A stretch of DNA of 13,888 nt, taken from positions 1,178,425 through 1,192,312 of the forward strand of contig CP070766.1 of assembly GCA_020345705.1 (NCBI GenBank), given 5' to 3'. Both the position numbers and the translations under genes were made by a program. The notes beneath the pieces are model-generated. The model was not told the origin of the DNA and did no database searches. It was given only the letters and a program-made list of their open reading frames with translations. Every line of letters starts with the position of its first letter. Within the stretch, counting starts at the first letter, position 1. Shown piece by piece: positions 1 to 7,126 of this stretch. This DNA comes from Candidatus Zixiibacteriota bacterium. GTDB lineage: Bacteria > Zixibacteria > MSB-5A5 > GN15 > PGXB01.

Positions 1-123
1 AATTGTGTTGATCAGGCTGATGCCGACGGTAACAACTCTGTTAACATTCTCGACGTGACCCACATCATCAACTACCTCTACAAGAACGGTCCTGATCCGG
101 TTTGCGGTACTACCGGAGTGTAA
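1..123 (+). CDS. C-terminal end of a secreted dockerin-domain protein (partial)
   Basis: This is the last 40 codons of a gene that begins before the window; it is read in frame 1 and ends at TAA 121-123. The visible residues form one type I dockerin repeat. A calcium-binding EF-hand loop runs from D7 to D18 (DADGNNSVNILD), with ligands expected at D7, D9, N11, S13 and D18. A helix with the I-I-N-Y-L-Y signature follows, and then a short tail with a cysteine (C35). Dockerins bind cohesin modules or act as C-terminal calcium-binding modules of secreted proteins. In FCB-group candidate phyla they are found on many extracellular proteins outside classical cellulosomes. The rest of the protein is not visible, so its activity cannot be named. 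The gene ends about 25 bases before a strong terminator and converges on a cohesin-like gene on the other strand. Confidence 0.85.
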   Translation, partial: NCVDQADADGNNSVNILDVTHIINYLYKNGPDPVCGTTGV

Positions 124-146
124 TTCGACTGATATAATTCGATTCA

Positions 147-180
147 GGGGAGCCGCCTTTAAGGCGGCTCCCCTTTCTTT
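147..180 (+). terminator. Rho-independent terminator of the dockerin gene
   Basis: A perfect 11-bp stem (147-157 GGGGAGCCGCC with 163-173 GGCGGCTCCCC) closes a 5-base loop, TTTAA. TTTCTTT (174-180) follows directly. It lies 23 bases after the dockerin stop codon. The tail on the opposite strand is not T-rich, so it should work mainly for the + strand. Confidence 0.9.
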
Positions 181-193
181 GCTCCATACCATT

Positions 194-230
194 AAGGCAA
201 AGCCGCGCCGGGAGGGCGCGACTTTGCCTT
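194..230 (-). terminator. Hairpin after the secreted cohesin-like gene, probable terminator
   Basis: The arms 194-202 (AAGGCAAAG) and 222-230 (CTTTGCCTT) pair over 9 bp. After one C/A mismatch, 204-209 pairs with 215-220 for 6 more bp around a 5-base loop. On the minus strand the hairpin starts 14 bases after the stop codon at 244. The tail on that side has only two T residues beyond the stem, so it is a weaker intrinsic terminator than its neighbour at 147-180; together the two insulate the convergent genes. Confidence 0.6.
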
Positions 231-243
231 CAGAAACCAGGTG

Positions 244-2490
244 CTACTTCAACAGGGTCATTTTTTCAGTATGCCGGTAGTCACAGGCGTGCATGATGCA
301 CAGATAAACGCCGCTTGATACAGGAAAGCCGTTCCGGTTGGCGCCGTTCCAGCTCACCGAATGATAGCCCGCTTCCAGCTCGTCGTCGATGAGCGTCGCG
401 ACTTTCCGGCCCAGAATATTTAGAACCTCGATCCTGACCCGGCCGTTTTTCGGAAGATCGAAATCAATAATCGTCTCCGCGTTGAACGGGTTGGGATGGC
501 AGGGATGCAGTTTGAATTCGGTCGGCAGAAGCGCCGTTTCATCTGACTGCGAGCCTTTTGGCGGCGGATTTACGGGGCAGAACCAGCAATAGACAGAAAC
601 CGAATCGGGGGCAAGCGCCACATATTGATTTTGCGAAGACGTATTCTTCATGGTGTCGTTCGAGAAAGCCGGGGCAAACTCTATCCACTCGGCCGGCCAG
701 CACGCGCTCGGGGTCTTGTACTTGATGTCGGCGACCTTAGTGTAATCCTCGCCTCCGGCCTCAATGCCCTCAAAATCACCACTCGTGTATACCCTGTACG
801 AAAAGGCATCAATTCTCTGATACGTAACACCTGAAACAAATCCGGTGTCAATACCATCCATGTAAACTCCGCTACCGAGACAACTGACGGTGACACTGAA
901 ATGGTCGAGGTCGAAAGTGCTGCGGACTCGGAGAGGCTGAGTAGTCGTGCATGTGTCCCCGGCGACCTGCGCCGTAGAGAATTCTCCTACAAGTACTTCA
1001 ACGCTGTCTTTGACAGGGACCATCTTTTCGTTCCAGTAATGGATAAACACTTCGCCGGTTATATCGTACACGTGCGCGAATTTAAAATCAGGCATGTAAC
1101 AGATGATGTATTTGATATCTACATATCTGCTGCTGTAATCAGGCGTATAACTGCTTGTGTCAAAGTCGAGATCGAGCCAGAAGATCGTGGCGTCATGGTG
1201 CTTGTCGTAATAGTTGTCCAGGCCGGCATCATATGCCTGGCGCACTGAAACACTGTCGGAATGAGCATAATACACCAGTTTGACTTCGTCCGAGGTGTTG
1301 TCATCAAACCCGCCGAATCCGAAATACGGATTGTAATCGAAATTTATGATAATCGATTCATCCGGTAGAGCTGTATCGCCGGCTCGGAAGTTGTTTTCAA
1401 GATTGATTGCCACCCTCGCCTCATCATCAGATCTAGAAACGACACTGTCACAACCGGGGCAATTATAGTCCATGGTAAACTTTGCCTCGTACCTGTCCAG
1501 ATAGAGCGATCCGTCAATGAGGTCGTACGGATCATTAAGTTGGTTGCAGGACATAATACTGTCAAAGACTCCCGCATGGCAACTGTCATCTATAAATTTC
1601 AGATCCGTGCTGTATCCGTCCCAGGCTGTGTCATAAATGGCTTCAAACTTCAGTTCATAAAGGATGTCCTCGGTTGCATATTCGTCTTCGTAGGCGATAA
1701 AGGCATTGAGCCTGGTGATAATGAGTGTATCTCCCCTGACATCGACCGTATCCTTCAAGGCGTATTCTGTGGTCGGAGTGTACCCCACCAACGTGAGCGC
1801 CTTGGAGTCATAGACGATGTAATGAATAATACTCCATATGCGGAAGTTAGTCTGAGCGTAGACAGGTACCGTTATCTCTTCTCCAATGGCACCCTCCAGC
1901 GAGTCATTGTATATCGTGAAGGTCGCATCATAATCTGCGCCGGTAACCGAACCGGATACCAGATGAGCGTCGTCATCGGGCGGGTAGGCTTCATCTTCAT
2001 TCTCCAGCTCGACAATACAGTTGGGATACTCACCGACGAATTCAACCGGATTGGCCGTCAACTCCGCCTGGCATTTAAGAGTAAATCTCAGGTATGCGTA
2101 GGGCGTATATGATGTTGGTGCCAAAACGGTATCTTTGCTCAGTGTAACCGCGACGGTACTATCAGTGGTGATAATGGTTATATCACCGGACCAATTGGTG
2201 CTGTCTTTATAGCCGTCGAGGAATTCCAAGGGTGGATCAAATTTGACTTTAAACGTGATCTTTTTTACGTTCGCTGCCGGCAGACTGTCGAATTTCATCT
2301 CAAACGGCAGTGTGGCAATGGTATCACCATAATCAGTAGAATGGTTAACGAAAATTGTGTCCAGGCCCATCTGGAAATAGAGACTGTCGTTCTCCTCTGA
2401 AATAAGAGCGAAGCAGTCGCGGCCAGGACAAAGAGCGACAAGAACGAAAAGAATTATTGCCGCACACAAGATTTTCTTGTAGTTCAACAT
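244..2490 (-). CDS. Secreted multi-module protein with cohesin-like beta domains and a Por/FlgD-type C-terminal domain
   Basis: 748 residues. Residues 1-28 form a signal peptide: KK near the start, a hydrophobic core, and a probable signal peptidase I cut after C-F-A28. Several beta-sandwich modules follow, at roughly 35-180, 187-332, 333-507 and 510-640. The second is the clearest cohesin-like one, with a start of the form G-E-E-I-T-V-P-V-Y, then a Y-D-S-K-A-L core strand and a late L-Y-E-L-K-F-E-A strand. Residues 657-748 form a C-terminal domain with the P-N-P-F-N motif (666-670), a G-R-K-V-A-T-L strand and a closing S-S-G-V-Y segment, as in FlgD-like or type IX sorting domains of FCB bacteria. 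The product is therefore probably extracellular or cell-surface bound. The start is supported by AAGGAGGT (complement of 2495-2502) five bases after whose GGAGG the ATG lies; an out-of-frame ATG four bases upstream is ignored. A candidate -35 (TTGACT, complement of 2530-2535) lacks a good -10. No catalytic motif was seen; a structural, binding or adhesion role is inferred. Confidence 0.8.
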   Translation of the reverse strand: MLNYKKILCAAIILFVLVALCPGRDCFALISEENDSLYFQMGLDTIFVNHSTDYGDTIATLPFEMKFDSLPAANVKKITFKVKFDPPLEFLDGYKDSTNWSGDITIITTDSTVAVTLSKDTVLAPTSYTPYAYLRFTLKCQAELTANPVEFVGEYPNCIVELENEDEAYPPDDDAHLVSGSVTGADYDATFTIYNDSLEGAIGEEITVPVYAQTNFRIWSIIHYIVYDSKALTLVGYTPTTEYALKDTVDVRGDTLIITRLNAFIAYEDEYATEDILYELKFEAIYDTAWDGYSTDLKFIDDSCHAGVFDSIMSCNQLNDPYDLIDGSLYLDRYEAKFTMDYNCPGCDSVVSRSDDEARVAINLENNFRAGDTALPDESIIINFDYNPYFGFGGFDDNTSDEVKLVYYAHSDSVSVRQAYDAGLDNYYDKHHDATIFWLDLDFDTSSYTPDYSSRYVDIKYIICYMPDFKFAHVYDITGEVFIHYWNEKMVPVKDSVEVLVGEFSTAQVAGDTCTTTQPLRVRSTFDLDHFSVTVSCLGSGVYMDGIDTGFVSGVTYQRIDAFSYRVYTSGDFEGIEAGGEDYTKVADIKYKTPSACWPAEWIEFAPAFSNDTMKNTSSQNQYVALAPDSVSVYCWFCPVNPPPKGSQSDETALLPTEFKLHPCHPNPFNAETIIDFDLPKNGRVRIEVLNILGRKVATLIDDELEAGYHSVSWNGANRNGFPVSSGVYLCIMHACDYRHTEKMTLLK

Positions 2491-3115
2491 ACATACCTCC
2501 TTGTACTGATTCCCCTGCTAAAACTTTCAAGTCAACATCTGACTCAGAAAAACCCGTGGGAGGGGGGCGGGGACCTTGCCGACCAGGGCATCCTTCGCTT
2601 TCTTGTCATGAAACCTCCCGGAACTCGCTGACAGTTCAGAAGGTCTGCAAAGAGAACGAACTCTTTTCGGATGCTGGTGCGTGATGACAAAATCAGATGA
2701 TAGTGCGGATATTCTCCATGCGCCAACTCTCAGGCTAACAACATCACCTCAAACCCGGCGTGTCCTGCTCCCGTGTTATAGCCTGGAACGAACCGCCCGC
2801 GACGCCATACATGCAGGCAGAAGGCTCCGGGAGCCGGCAACTTGTGATCTTATCATAAGGTGCAAGACTCAGAAGATGACGGGCCAATCTATGATATATT
2901 CACCATATGCAGCGCGCCGTCCAGAACTAAGCCTAATATATGATCTTTCGGTCGGCAGTCAAGTGATTCCTTCCAAAATTGGACAACCGCCGAGGCGATT
3001 CAGGGCTCCTTTGTTTTGGCTTGACTTATGGCCGATTTGACATAAATTTCGGGACTGAAGATGAAATGCTACATTATGTTACGCTGGATAAACACATATC
3101 TCTGGAGTTTTATAT
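2491..3115. other. 625-base intergenic stretch without a convincing gene
   Basis: The region separates divergent genes. Open frames up to 119 codons exist, but none has a ribosome binding site, a recognisable motif or coding-like residue use. It holds a perfect odd palindrome at 2823-2835 (GGCTCC-G-GGAGCC). An imperfect hairpin lies at 2841-2866, with CTTAT-C-ATAAG at its core and CTTG/CAAG at its ends. Two -35-like boxes sit close to the right-hand gene. The left edge carries the Shine-Dalgarno and leader of the minus-strand gene. A small RNA or decayed gene cannot be excluded, but nothing in the sequence demonstrates one. Confidence 0.5.
3021..3048 (+). promoter_or_regulatory. Candidate sigma70 promoter of the FAD oxidoreductase gene
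   Basis: TTGACT (3021-3026) and TAAATT (3043-3048) are separated by 16 bases and match the consensus at 5 of 6 and 4 of 6 positions. Transcription would begin near 3055, about 60 bases before the ATG. A second -35-like box, TTGACA (3037-3042), overlaps the region but has only a poor -10 at 17 bases (GATGAA). Confidence 0.45.
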
Positions 3116-4264
3116 ATGACAAGCAGGGCTGACGCCGTCGTGATCGGTGGGGGGATTATCGGACTGTCAACCGCATTCCAGCTGGCTCGCCACAAGTTCG
3201 GCAAAATCGTCGTTCTCGAAAAGGAGATGCTTTTGGGAACCGGGGCTACCGCCAAATGCGCCGGCGGGGTGCGGGCGCAATTCTCAACCAGGATAAACAT
3301 CGAAATGTCCATGAAATCGGAGGAAATGCTGGTCGGCTTCGAGGAAACCACCGGTTATTCGATCGTCTTCGATCAGAACGGATACCTCTTTCTGCTCTCG
3401 GATGAAAAGGAGCTTGAAGACTTTACCAGAGCCGTCGAGCTTCAGCGCTCCCTTGGCCTGAAGGTTGACATTATCGACCCGGACGAAATCAGTCGGATTG
3501 CGCCGCCGATCAGAACCAACGACATTATAAAAGGCACTTTTTGTCCCGATGACGGGATTGCCGATCCGAGTGACATGATTCAGGGATATGCCACCGCCGC
3601 CAGAAATTCGGGCGTGGAGATAAGCCTGGAAACCGAAGTGACCGGTTTGAGGATGGAAGGTGACAGCGTGAAGGGGGTAATCACTTCCGGCGACGAAATA
3701 GAGACTGCTCTCGTTGTCAACGCCGCCGGGCCTTATGCGAAAATCATCGCCAAAATGGCCGGCGTCGATCTGCTGGTGGAGCCGATTCGGCGCCAGATCG
3801 TCACCACCGGGCCGCTTGATTATATTGAGCCGACCTTTCCGATGATCGTCGATGTTAAATCGGGATTGTACTTCCACAAAGAATCGCCCGGCCTGCTCCT
3901 GGGCTGGGCTGATCCGAAGGTTAAACCGGCCTTTGATGAATCCGTTGATCCCGACTATACCGACACCATTATTATGAAAGCTCTGGATCGGGTACCCTGG
4001 CTGGAGACGGCCGAGATGGCCAAAAGCTGGGCCGGCCTTTATGAGACGACGCCCGATCACCACGCCATCATAGGATTTGCCGACAACGTGAAGGGTCTGT
4101 TCTTCGTGAATGGCTTTTCCGGGCACGGCCTGATGCATGCCCCGGCGGCGGGCCTGGTGGCCGCGGAACTCATCTGCGGAAAAAAGACGACGATCGACAT
4201 CAGCCCCCTGGCTTTCAGCCGGTTTGCCAGAGGCGAGGCCATTGAAGAAACCAATGTAATTTAG
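3116..4264 (+). CDS. FAD-dependent oxidoreductase of the DAO family (glycine/sarcosine oxidase-like)
   Basis: 382 residues, the usual length for single-domain DAO-fold amine oxidoreductases. The N-terminus has the Rossmann dinucleotide-binding motif GGGIIG (11-16), with E35 at the end of the second strand to hold the FAD ribose. The G-T-G-A-T-A-K-C-A-G-G-V-R segment (41-53) is where sarcosine oxidase beta and related enzymes continue the FAD site. Near the C-terminus, G-F-S-G-H-G (333-338) followed by a hydrophobic helix is the family's second FAD-contacting motif. Such enzymes oxidise secondary or primary amines of amino acids (sarcosine, glycine, proline), passing electrons to O2 or to a partner chain. 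The substrate cannot be read from the sequence, and no partner subunit (alpha/gamma chain or ferredoxin-like) is adjacent. It is predicted to be cytoplasmic, without a signal peptide. TGGAG at 3102-3106, 9 bases before the ATG, supports the start. It is separated from the next gene by 170 bases and a fresh promoter, so it is probably transcribed on its own. Confidence 0.85.
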   Translation: MTSRADAVVIGGGIIGLSTAFQLARHKFGKIVVLEKEMLLGTGATAKCAGGVRAQFSTRINIEMSMKSEEMLVGFEETTGYSIVFDQNGYLFLLSDEKELEDFTRAVELQRSLGLKVDIIDPDEISRIAPPIRTNDIIKGTFCPDDGIADPSDMIQGYATAARNSGVEISLETEVTGLRMEGDSVKGVITSGDEIETALVVNAAGPYAKIIAKMAGVDLLVEPIRRQIVTTGPLDYIEPTFPMIVDVKSGLYFHKESPGLLLGWADPKVKPAFDESVDPDYTDTIIMKALDRVPWLETAEMAKSWAGLYETTPDHHAIIGFADNVKGLFFVNGFSGHGLMHAPAAGLVAAELICGKKTTIDISPLAFSRFARGEAIEETNVI

Positions 4265-4302
4265 CCTGAGGCGAAAGGGCTCAAGCGAACCCAAAAAAGC
4301 GG

Positions 4303-4331
4303 TTTACAAAAAGGACGCATTGTATTATAAT
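4303..4331 (+). promoter_or_regulatory. Near-consensus sigma70 promoter of the glmL-like operon
   Basis: TTTACA (4303-4308), a 17-base spacer and a perfect TATAAT (4326-4331). Transcription would start near 4338, leaving a leader of about 97 bases before the ATG at 4435. I found no cobalamin-box-like element or clear terminator/antiterminator pair in that leader. Confidence 0.75.
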
Positions 4332-4434
4332 TGTTGTCTTTGCGAGATAAAAATGTGCGTTTCTTATTATAGACTCCGTAATCTCTGGAAAGACGAACAC
4401 CGATAAGAGGATGCGCTTGATAGACGGGTGAAAT

Positions 4435-6291
4435 ATGGTGAAAATGAAACCTGATGATATTGGAGTAATACTGGCAACCGACTGCGGTTCGACCACCACC
4501 AAGGCAATCCTGATAGAAAAACGTGACGGAGAATATCGGCTGATCGTTCGGGGGGAAGCCCCGACAACGGTTGAAGCTCCTTTTGAAGACGTGACCATGG
4601 GGGTCCTCAACGCGATTGCCGAGGTGGAAGAATTATCTGGACGCAGGCTGCTGGACGAGAAGGGAAAGATAATCTCGCCTGCCGATGGTGAGGCCGGCAG
4701 CGACGTGTACATCTCGACTTCATCGGCGGGTGGTGGCTTGCAGATGATGGTGGCCGGGGTGGTCCGGTCAATGACGGCCGAATCGGCTGAAAGGGCGGCG
4801 CTGGGTGCGGGAGCAATTGTGATGGACGTTATCGCTTCCAACGACAAACGTCTCCCCCACCAGCAGATCGAGAGAATCAGGCACCTTCGCCCGGATATGA
4901 TTCTTCTCTCGGGCGGCATCGACGGCGGGACAACCACCCACGTGGTGGAGATTGCCGAATTGATATCGGCGGCCGACCCGAAACCGCGCCTCGGCACCGG
5001 ATACAGACTGCCGATTATTTATGCCGGAAATGTGAAAGCGACCGAGCCGGTCATGGACACACTTGCCGAGAAGGTTGATCTTAAGACTGTTGAGAATATC
5101 AGACCCGTGCTGGAAAGAGAGAACCTCGGCCCGGCCCGTGAGGAAATACATAACCTTTTTATGGAGCACGTTATGGCCCAGGCGCCGGGATACCGGAAGC
5201 TGATGACCTGGACGGATGCTCCGATTATGCCGACACCGGGGGCGGTCGGCCTGATAATCAAGACCATTGCTGATATTGAGGGTATTGAGGCCGTCGGTGT
5301 TGATATCGGTGGAGCGACCACCGACGTATTTTCAGTGTTCCGCCCTGGGGGCACCAGAGAGGGCATTTTCAACCGGACGGTCTCGGCCAACCTCGGAATG
5401 AGTTACTCGGTTTCCAATGTGTTTGCCGAAGCCACCCTTCCTAACGTCATGCGCTGGACGCCGTTCGAAATGGATGAGCGCGATTTGCGCAACCGCGTCA
5501 AGAACAAGATGATTCGCCCGACGACAATTCCGCAGTCGATGGAAGAGCTGGTCTACGAGCAGTCGATCGCCAGAGAGGCTTTGCGGCTGGCTTTTGTCCA
5601 GCACAAGAGTTTCGCCACGGTATTAAAAGGCGTTCAGCAGCAAAGGACTATCGCGGATGCCTTCGAGCAGAAAGCTTCAGGCGAGACTCTTGTCAATATG
5701 ATGACGCTTGACATCCTGGTCGGTTCCGGTGGTGTTCTCTCACACGCGCCGAGAAGAAATCAGGCCGCCCTGATGCTGATTGACGGGTTCTTGCCTGAAG
5801 GAGTGACTCGTCTGGCGGTTGATTCTATTTTCATGATGCCCCAGCTCGGTGTGCTTACGCAGGTCCAACCGCAGGCGGCAACGGAGGTTTTCAATAAGGA
5901 CTGTCTGATTCATCTGGGCTGTTGTATCGCTCCCGCCGGCGAAACCAAAAAGCCGGGAACGATTCTGGATTACGAAATCACTCTCTCGGGCGGGAAGGTT
6001 GAATCCGGTTCTCTGGAATACGGCCGGATGAAACTGATAAAACTTGGACTCGACGAACAGGGCCTGCCTTTGAAGGCGAAGGCAAGGTTGAAACCACACA
6101 AGGGATTCGACATCGGCCGGGGGCGCGGCGATGATGTCGAAGCCGAGCTATCCGGCGGAGTCGTTGGTATTATTCTCGATGGCCGCGGGCGACCGCTGGC
6201 ACTGCCCGAAGATAAGAAGACCAGAATCAGCAAACTGAAAGACTGGATGACGGAACTCGAGGTTTATCCGGAAGGCGCACTCGATCGCTAA
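4435..6291 (+). CDS. glmL: GlmL/MutL-family ASKHA ATPase, accessory protein of B12-dependent mutases
   Basis: 618 residues. The protein has two ASKHA-type nucleotide-binding signatures. The phosphate-1 loop D16-C-G-S-T-T-T-K23 opens the protein, and D290-I-G-G-A-T-T-D297 is the phosphate-2 loop. Between them are the family-typical S-T-S-S-A-G-G-G-L and L-S-G-G-I-D-G-G-T-T-T (158-168) segments. This pattern is that of MutL (Pfam glutamate mutase L), which accompanies adenosylcobalamin-dependent glutamate mutase and some lysine/ornithine aminomutases and is thought to be an ATP-driven reactivating or chaperone factor. The classical Clostridium protein is about 460 residues, so this is the longer form with a C-terminal extension of unknown role (roughly 470-618). 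No mutase subunit or B12-binding protein lies in the window, so the client is unknown. The ATG at 4435 has only a weak upstream GGGTGA; a second in-frame ATG at 4444 is possible. The gene follows a near-consensus promoter and is 17 bases from the next gene, which suggests co-transcription. Confidence 0.85.
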   Translation: MVKMKPDDIGVILATDCGSTTTKAILIEKRDGEYRLIVRGEAPTTVEAPFEDVTMGVLNAIAEVEELSGRRLLDEKGKIISPADGEAGSDVYISTSSAGGGLQMMVAGVVRSMTAESAERAALGAGAIVMDVIASNDKRLPHQQIERIRHLRPDMILLSGGIDGGTTTHVVEIAELISAADPKPRLGTGYRLPIIYAGNVKATEPVMDTLAEKVDLKTVENIRPVLERENLGPAREEIHNLFMEHVMAQAPGYRKLMTWTDAPIMPTPGAVGLIIKTIADIEGIEAVGVDIGGATTDVFSVFRPGGTREGIFNRTVSANLGMSYSVSNVFAEATLPNVMRWTPFEMDERDLRNRVKNKMIRPTTIPQSMEELVYEQSIAREALRLAFVQHKSFATVLKGVQQQRTIADAFEQKASGETLVNMMTLDILVGSGGVLSHAPRRNQAALMLIDGFLPEGVTRLAVDSIFMMPQLGVLTQVQPQAATEVFNKDCLIHLGCCIAPAGETKKPGTILDYEITLSGGKVESGSLEYGRMKLIKLGLDEQGLPLKAKARLKPHKGFDIGRGRGDDVEAELSGGVVGIILDGRGRPLALPEDKKTRISKLKDWMTELEVYPEGALDR

Positions 6292-6308
6292 TATCGGCGG
6301 GATATCAA

Positions 6309-7094
6309 ATGAAGCATTTAATAAGAGTCATTCTATTGATCATAATGTCGGCCCCGTTGCTGAGTGCGGAGGAGACGCTGGTTAACTGGAACGCTGGCTA
6401 TTATGTCACCTACCCCGACGACTGGTATCACGTCCCGTATCGAGACGTGAACATCTTCCTCACCTCTCAGCGGGTAAGCAGACTTGAATTCGATTATGAC
6501 GCCGTCCTGGCACGTAAATCGGACAAGCCGTTTCATGAAGAGCCATACATTTTTCTCTCCTCAATTTTGACAGACGAACTTAACCGCGGGCAGATTGACT
6601 CGGTTCTCGATTTCGTGTCAAATGAGTACGGTCATGATTACATAGAAGCTTCCGTTACGCCGGGGGACAGGAAATTGGAACTCGATCGCCCGATCTATGA
6701 CAGGTCTTTGAATGTCCTTGCGATCAAGGATCGTGTTACATCAGAATTTACGGACAAAATGCTTCTGGAAATCCGCAAGTTCTATGAAAACGGTATGGCC
6801 ATCTTCCTGTGCTATTCATCCAAGGACGACTATAACGAGGTCCAGCCGATATTTATTGACATCATAGCCTCTTTTTCTACCAAGGATTTGGATAAGGCCG
6901 CGCCCAAAGACAGCTTTGAGATTGTTGACCTGTCAGAACGTGAGTCAGGCTCCTACGAGGAAAACGACTTTCCCGGGCCGCGCCAATCCGGGAAGGGAAT
7001 GAGTTCGACAACGAAACGGATAATCTTCATTTTTCTGCTGGTCGTGATTACTGTCGGAGTCATAAGAGTGTTTGTTTTCAAAAAAAGAAAATAG
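6309..7094 (+). CDS. Periplasmic protein of unknown function with a C-terminal membrane anchor
   Basis: 261 residues; I cannot assign a family with confidence. Residues 1-20 are a signal peptide with probable cleavage after L-L-S-A20. A soluble domain of about 200 residues follows; its beginning (N-A-G-Y-Y-V-T-Y-P-D-D-W, about 29-40) resembles the opening strand of PsbP-like/DUF1795-type domains, which often start with a Y-P-x-x-W pattern. A linker rich in S, E, G and P (about 205-232) leads to one transmembrane helix (238-257) and a basic tail K-K-R-K. The topology is thus type I: the soluble domain outside the inner membrane and four basic residues in the cytoplasm. The gene begins 17 bases after the glmL-like stop and ends 32 bases before the next gene, so it is probably in the same operon. 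Its ribosome binding site is weak (GGCGGG at 6296-6301). The PsbP-like idea is inference from one short motif. Confidence 0.75.
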   Translation: MKHLIRVILLIIMSAPLLSAEETLVNWNAGYYVTYPDDWYHVPYRDVNIFLTSQRVSRLEFDYDAVLARKSDKPFHEEPYIFLSSILTDELNRGQIDSVLDFVSNEYGHDYIEASVTPGDRKLELDRPIYDRSLNVLAIKDRVTSEFTDKMLLEIRKFYENGMAIFLCYSSKDDYNEVQPIFIDIIASFSTKDLDKAAPKDSFEIVDLSERESGSYEENDFPGPRQSGKGMSSTTKRIIFIFLLVVITVGVIRVFVFKKRK

Positions 7095-7126
7095 AGATGT
7101 TATAGATTCATCATGAGGCGATAAAC

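Noticed and set aside
2681..3040. Plus-strand frame of 119 codons in the long intergenic region.
   Set aside because: No ribosome binding site, no recognisable domain, and Arg/Pro/Ser-rich residue use typical of a chance frame; it also overlaps the putative promoter of the next gene.
3284..4294. A 336-codon open frame on the minus strand opposite the FAD oxidoreductase gene.
   Set aside because: The plus-strand frame has clear FAD-binding motifs and a ribosome binding site; the reverse frame shows no motif and is explained by codon bias of the real gene.
4332..4434. Possible cobalamin riboswitch in the leader of the glmL-like gene.
   Set aside because: The leader is only about 100 bases, much shorter than a cobalamin riboswitch, and no B12-box-like sequence was seen.
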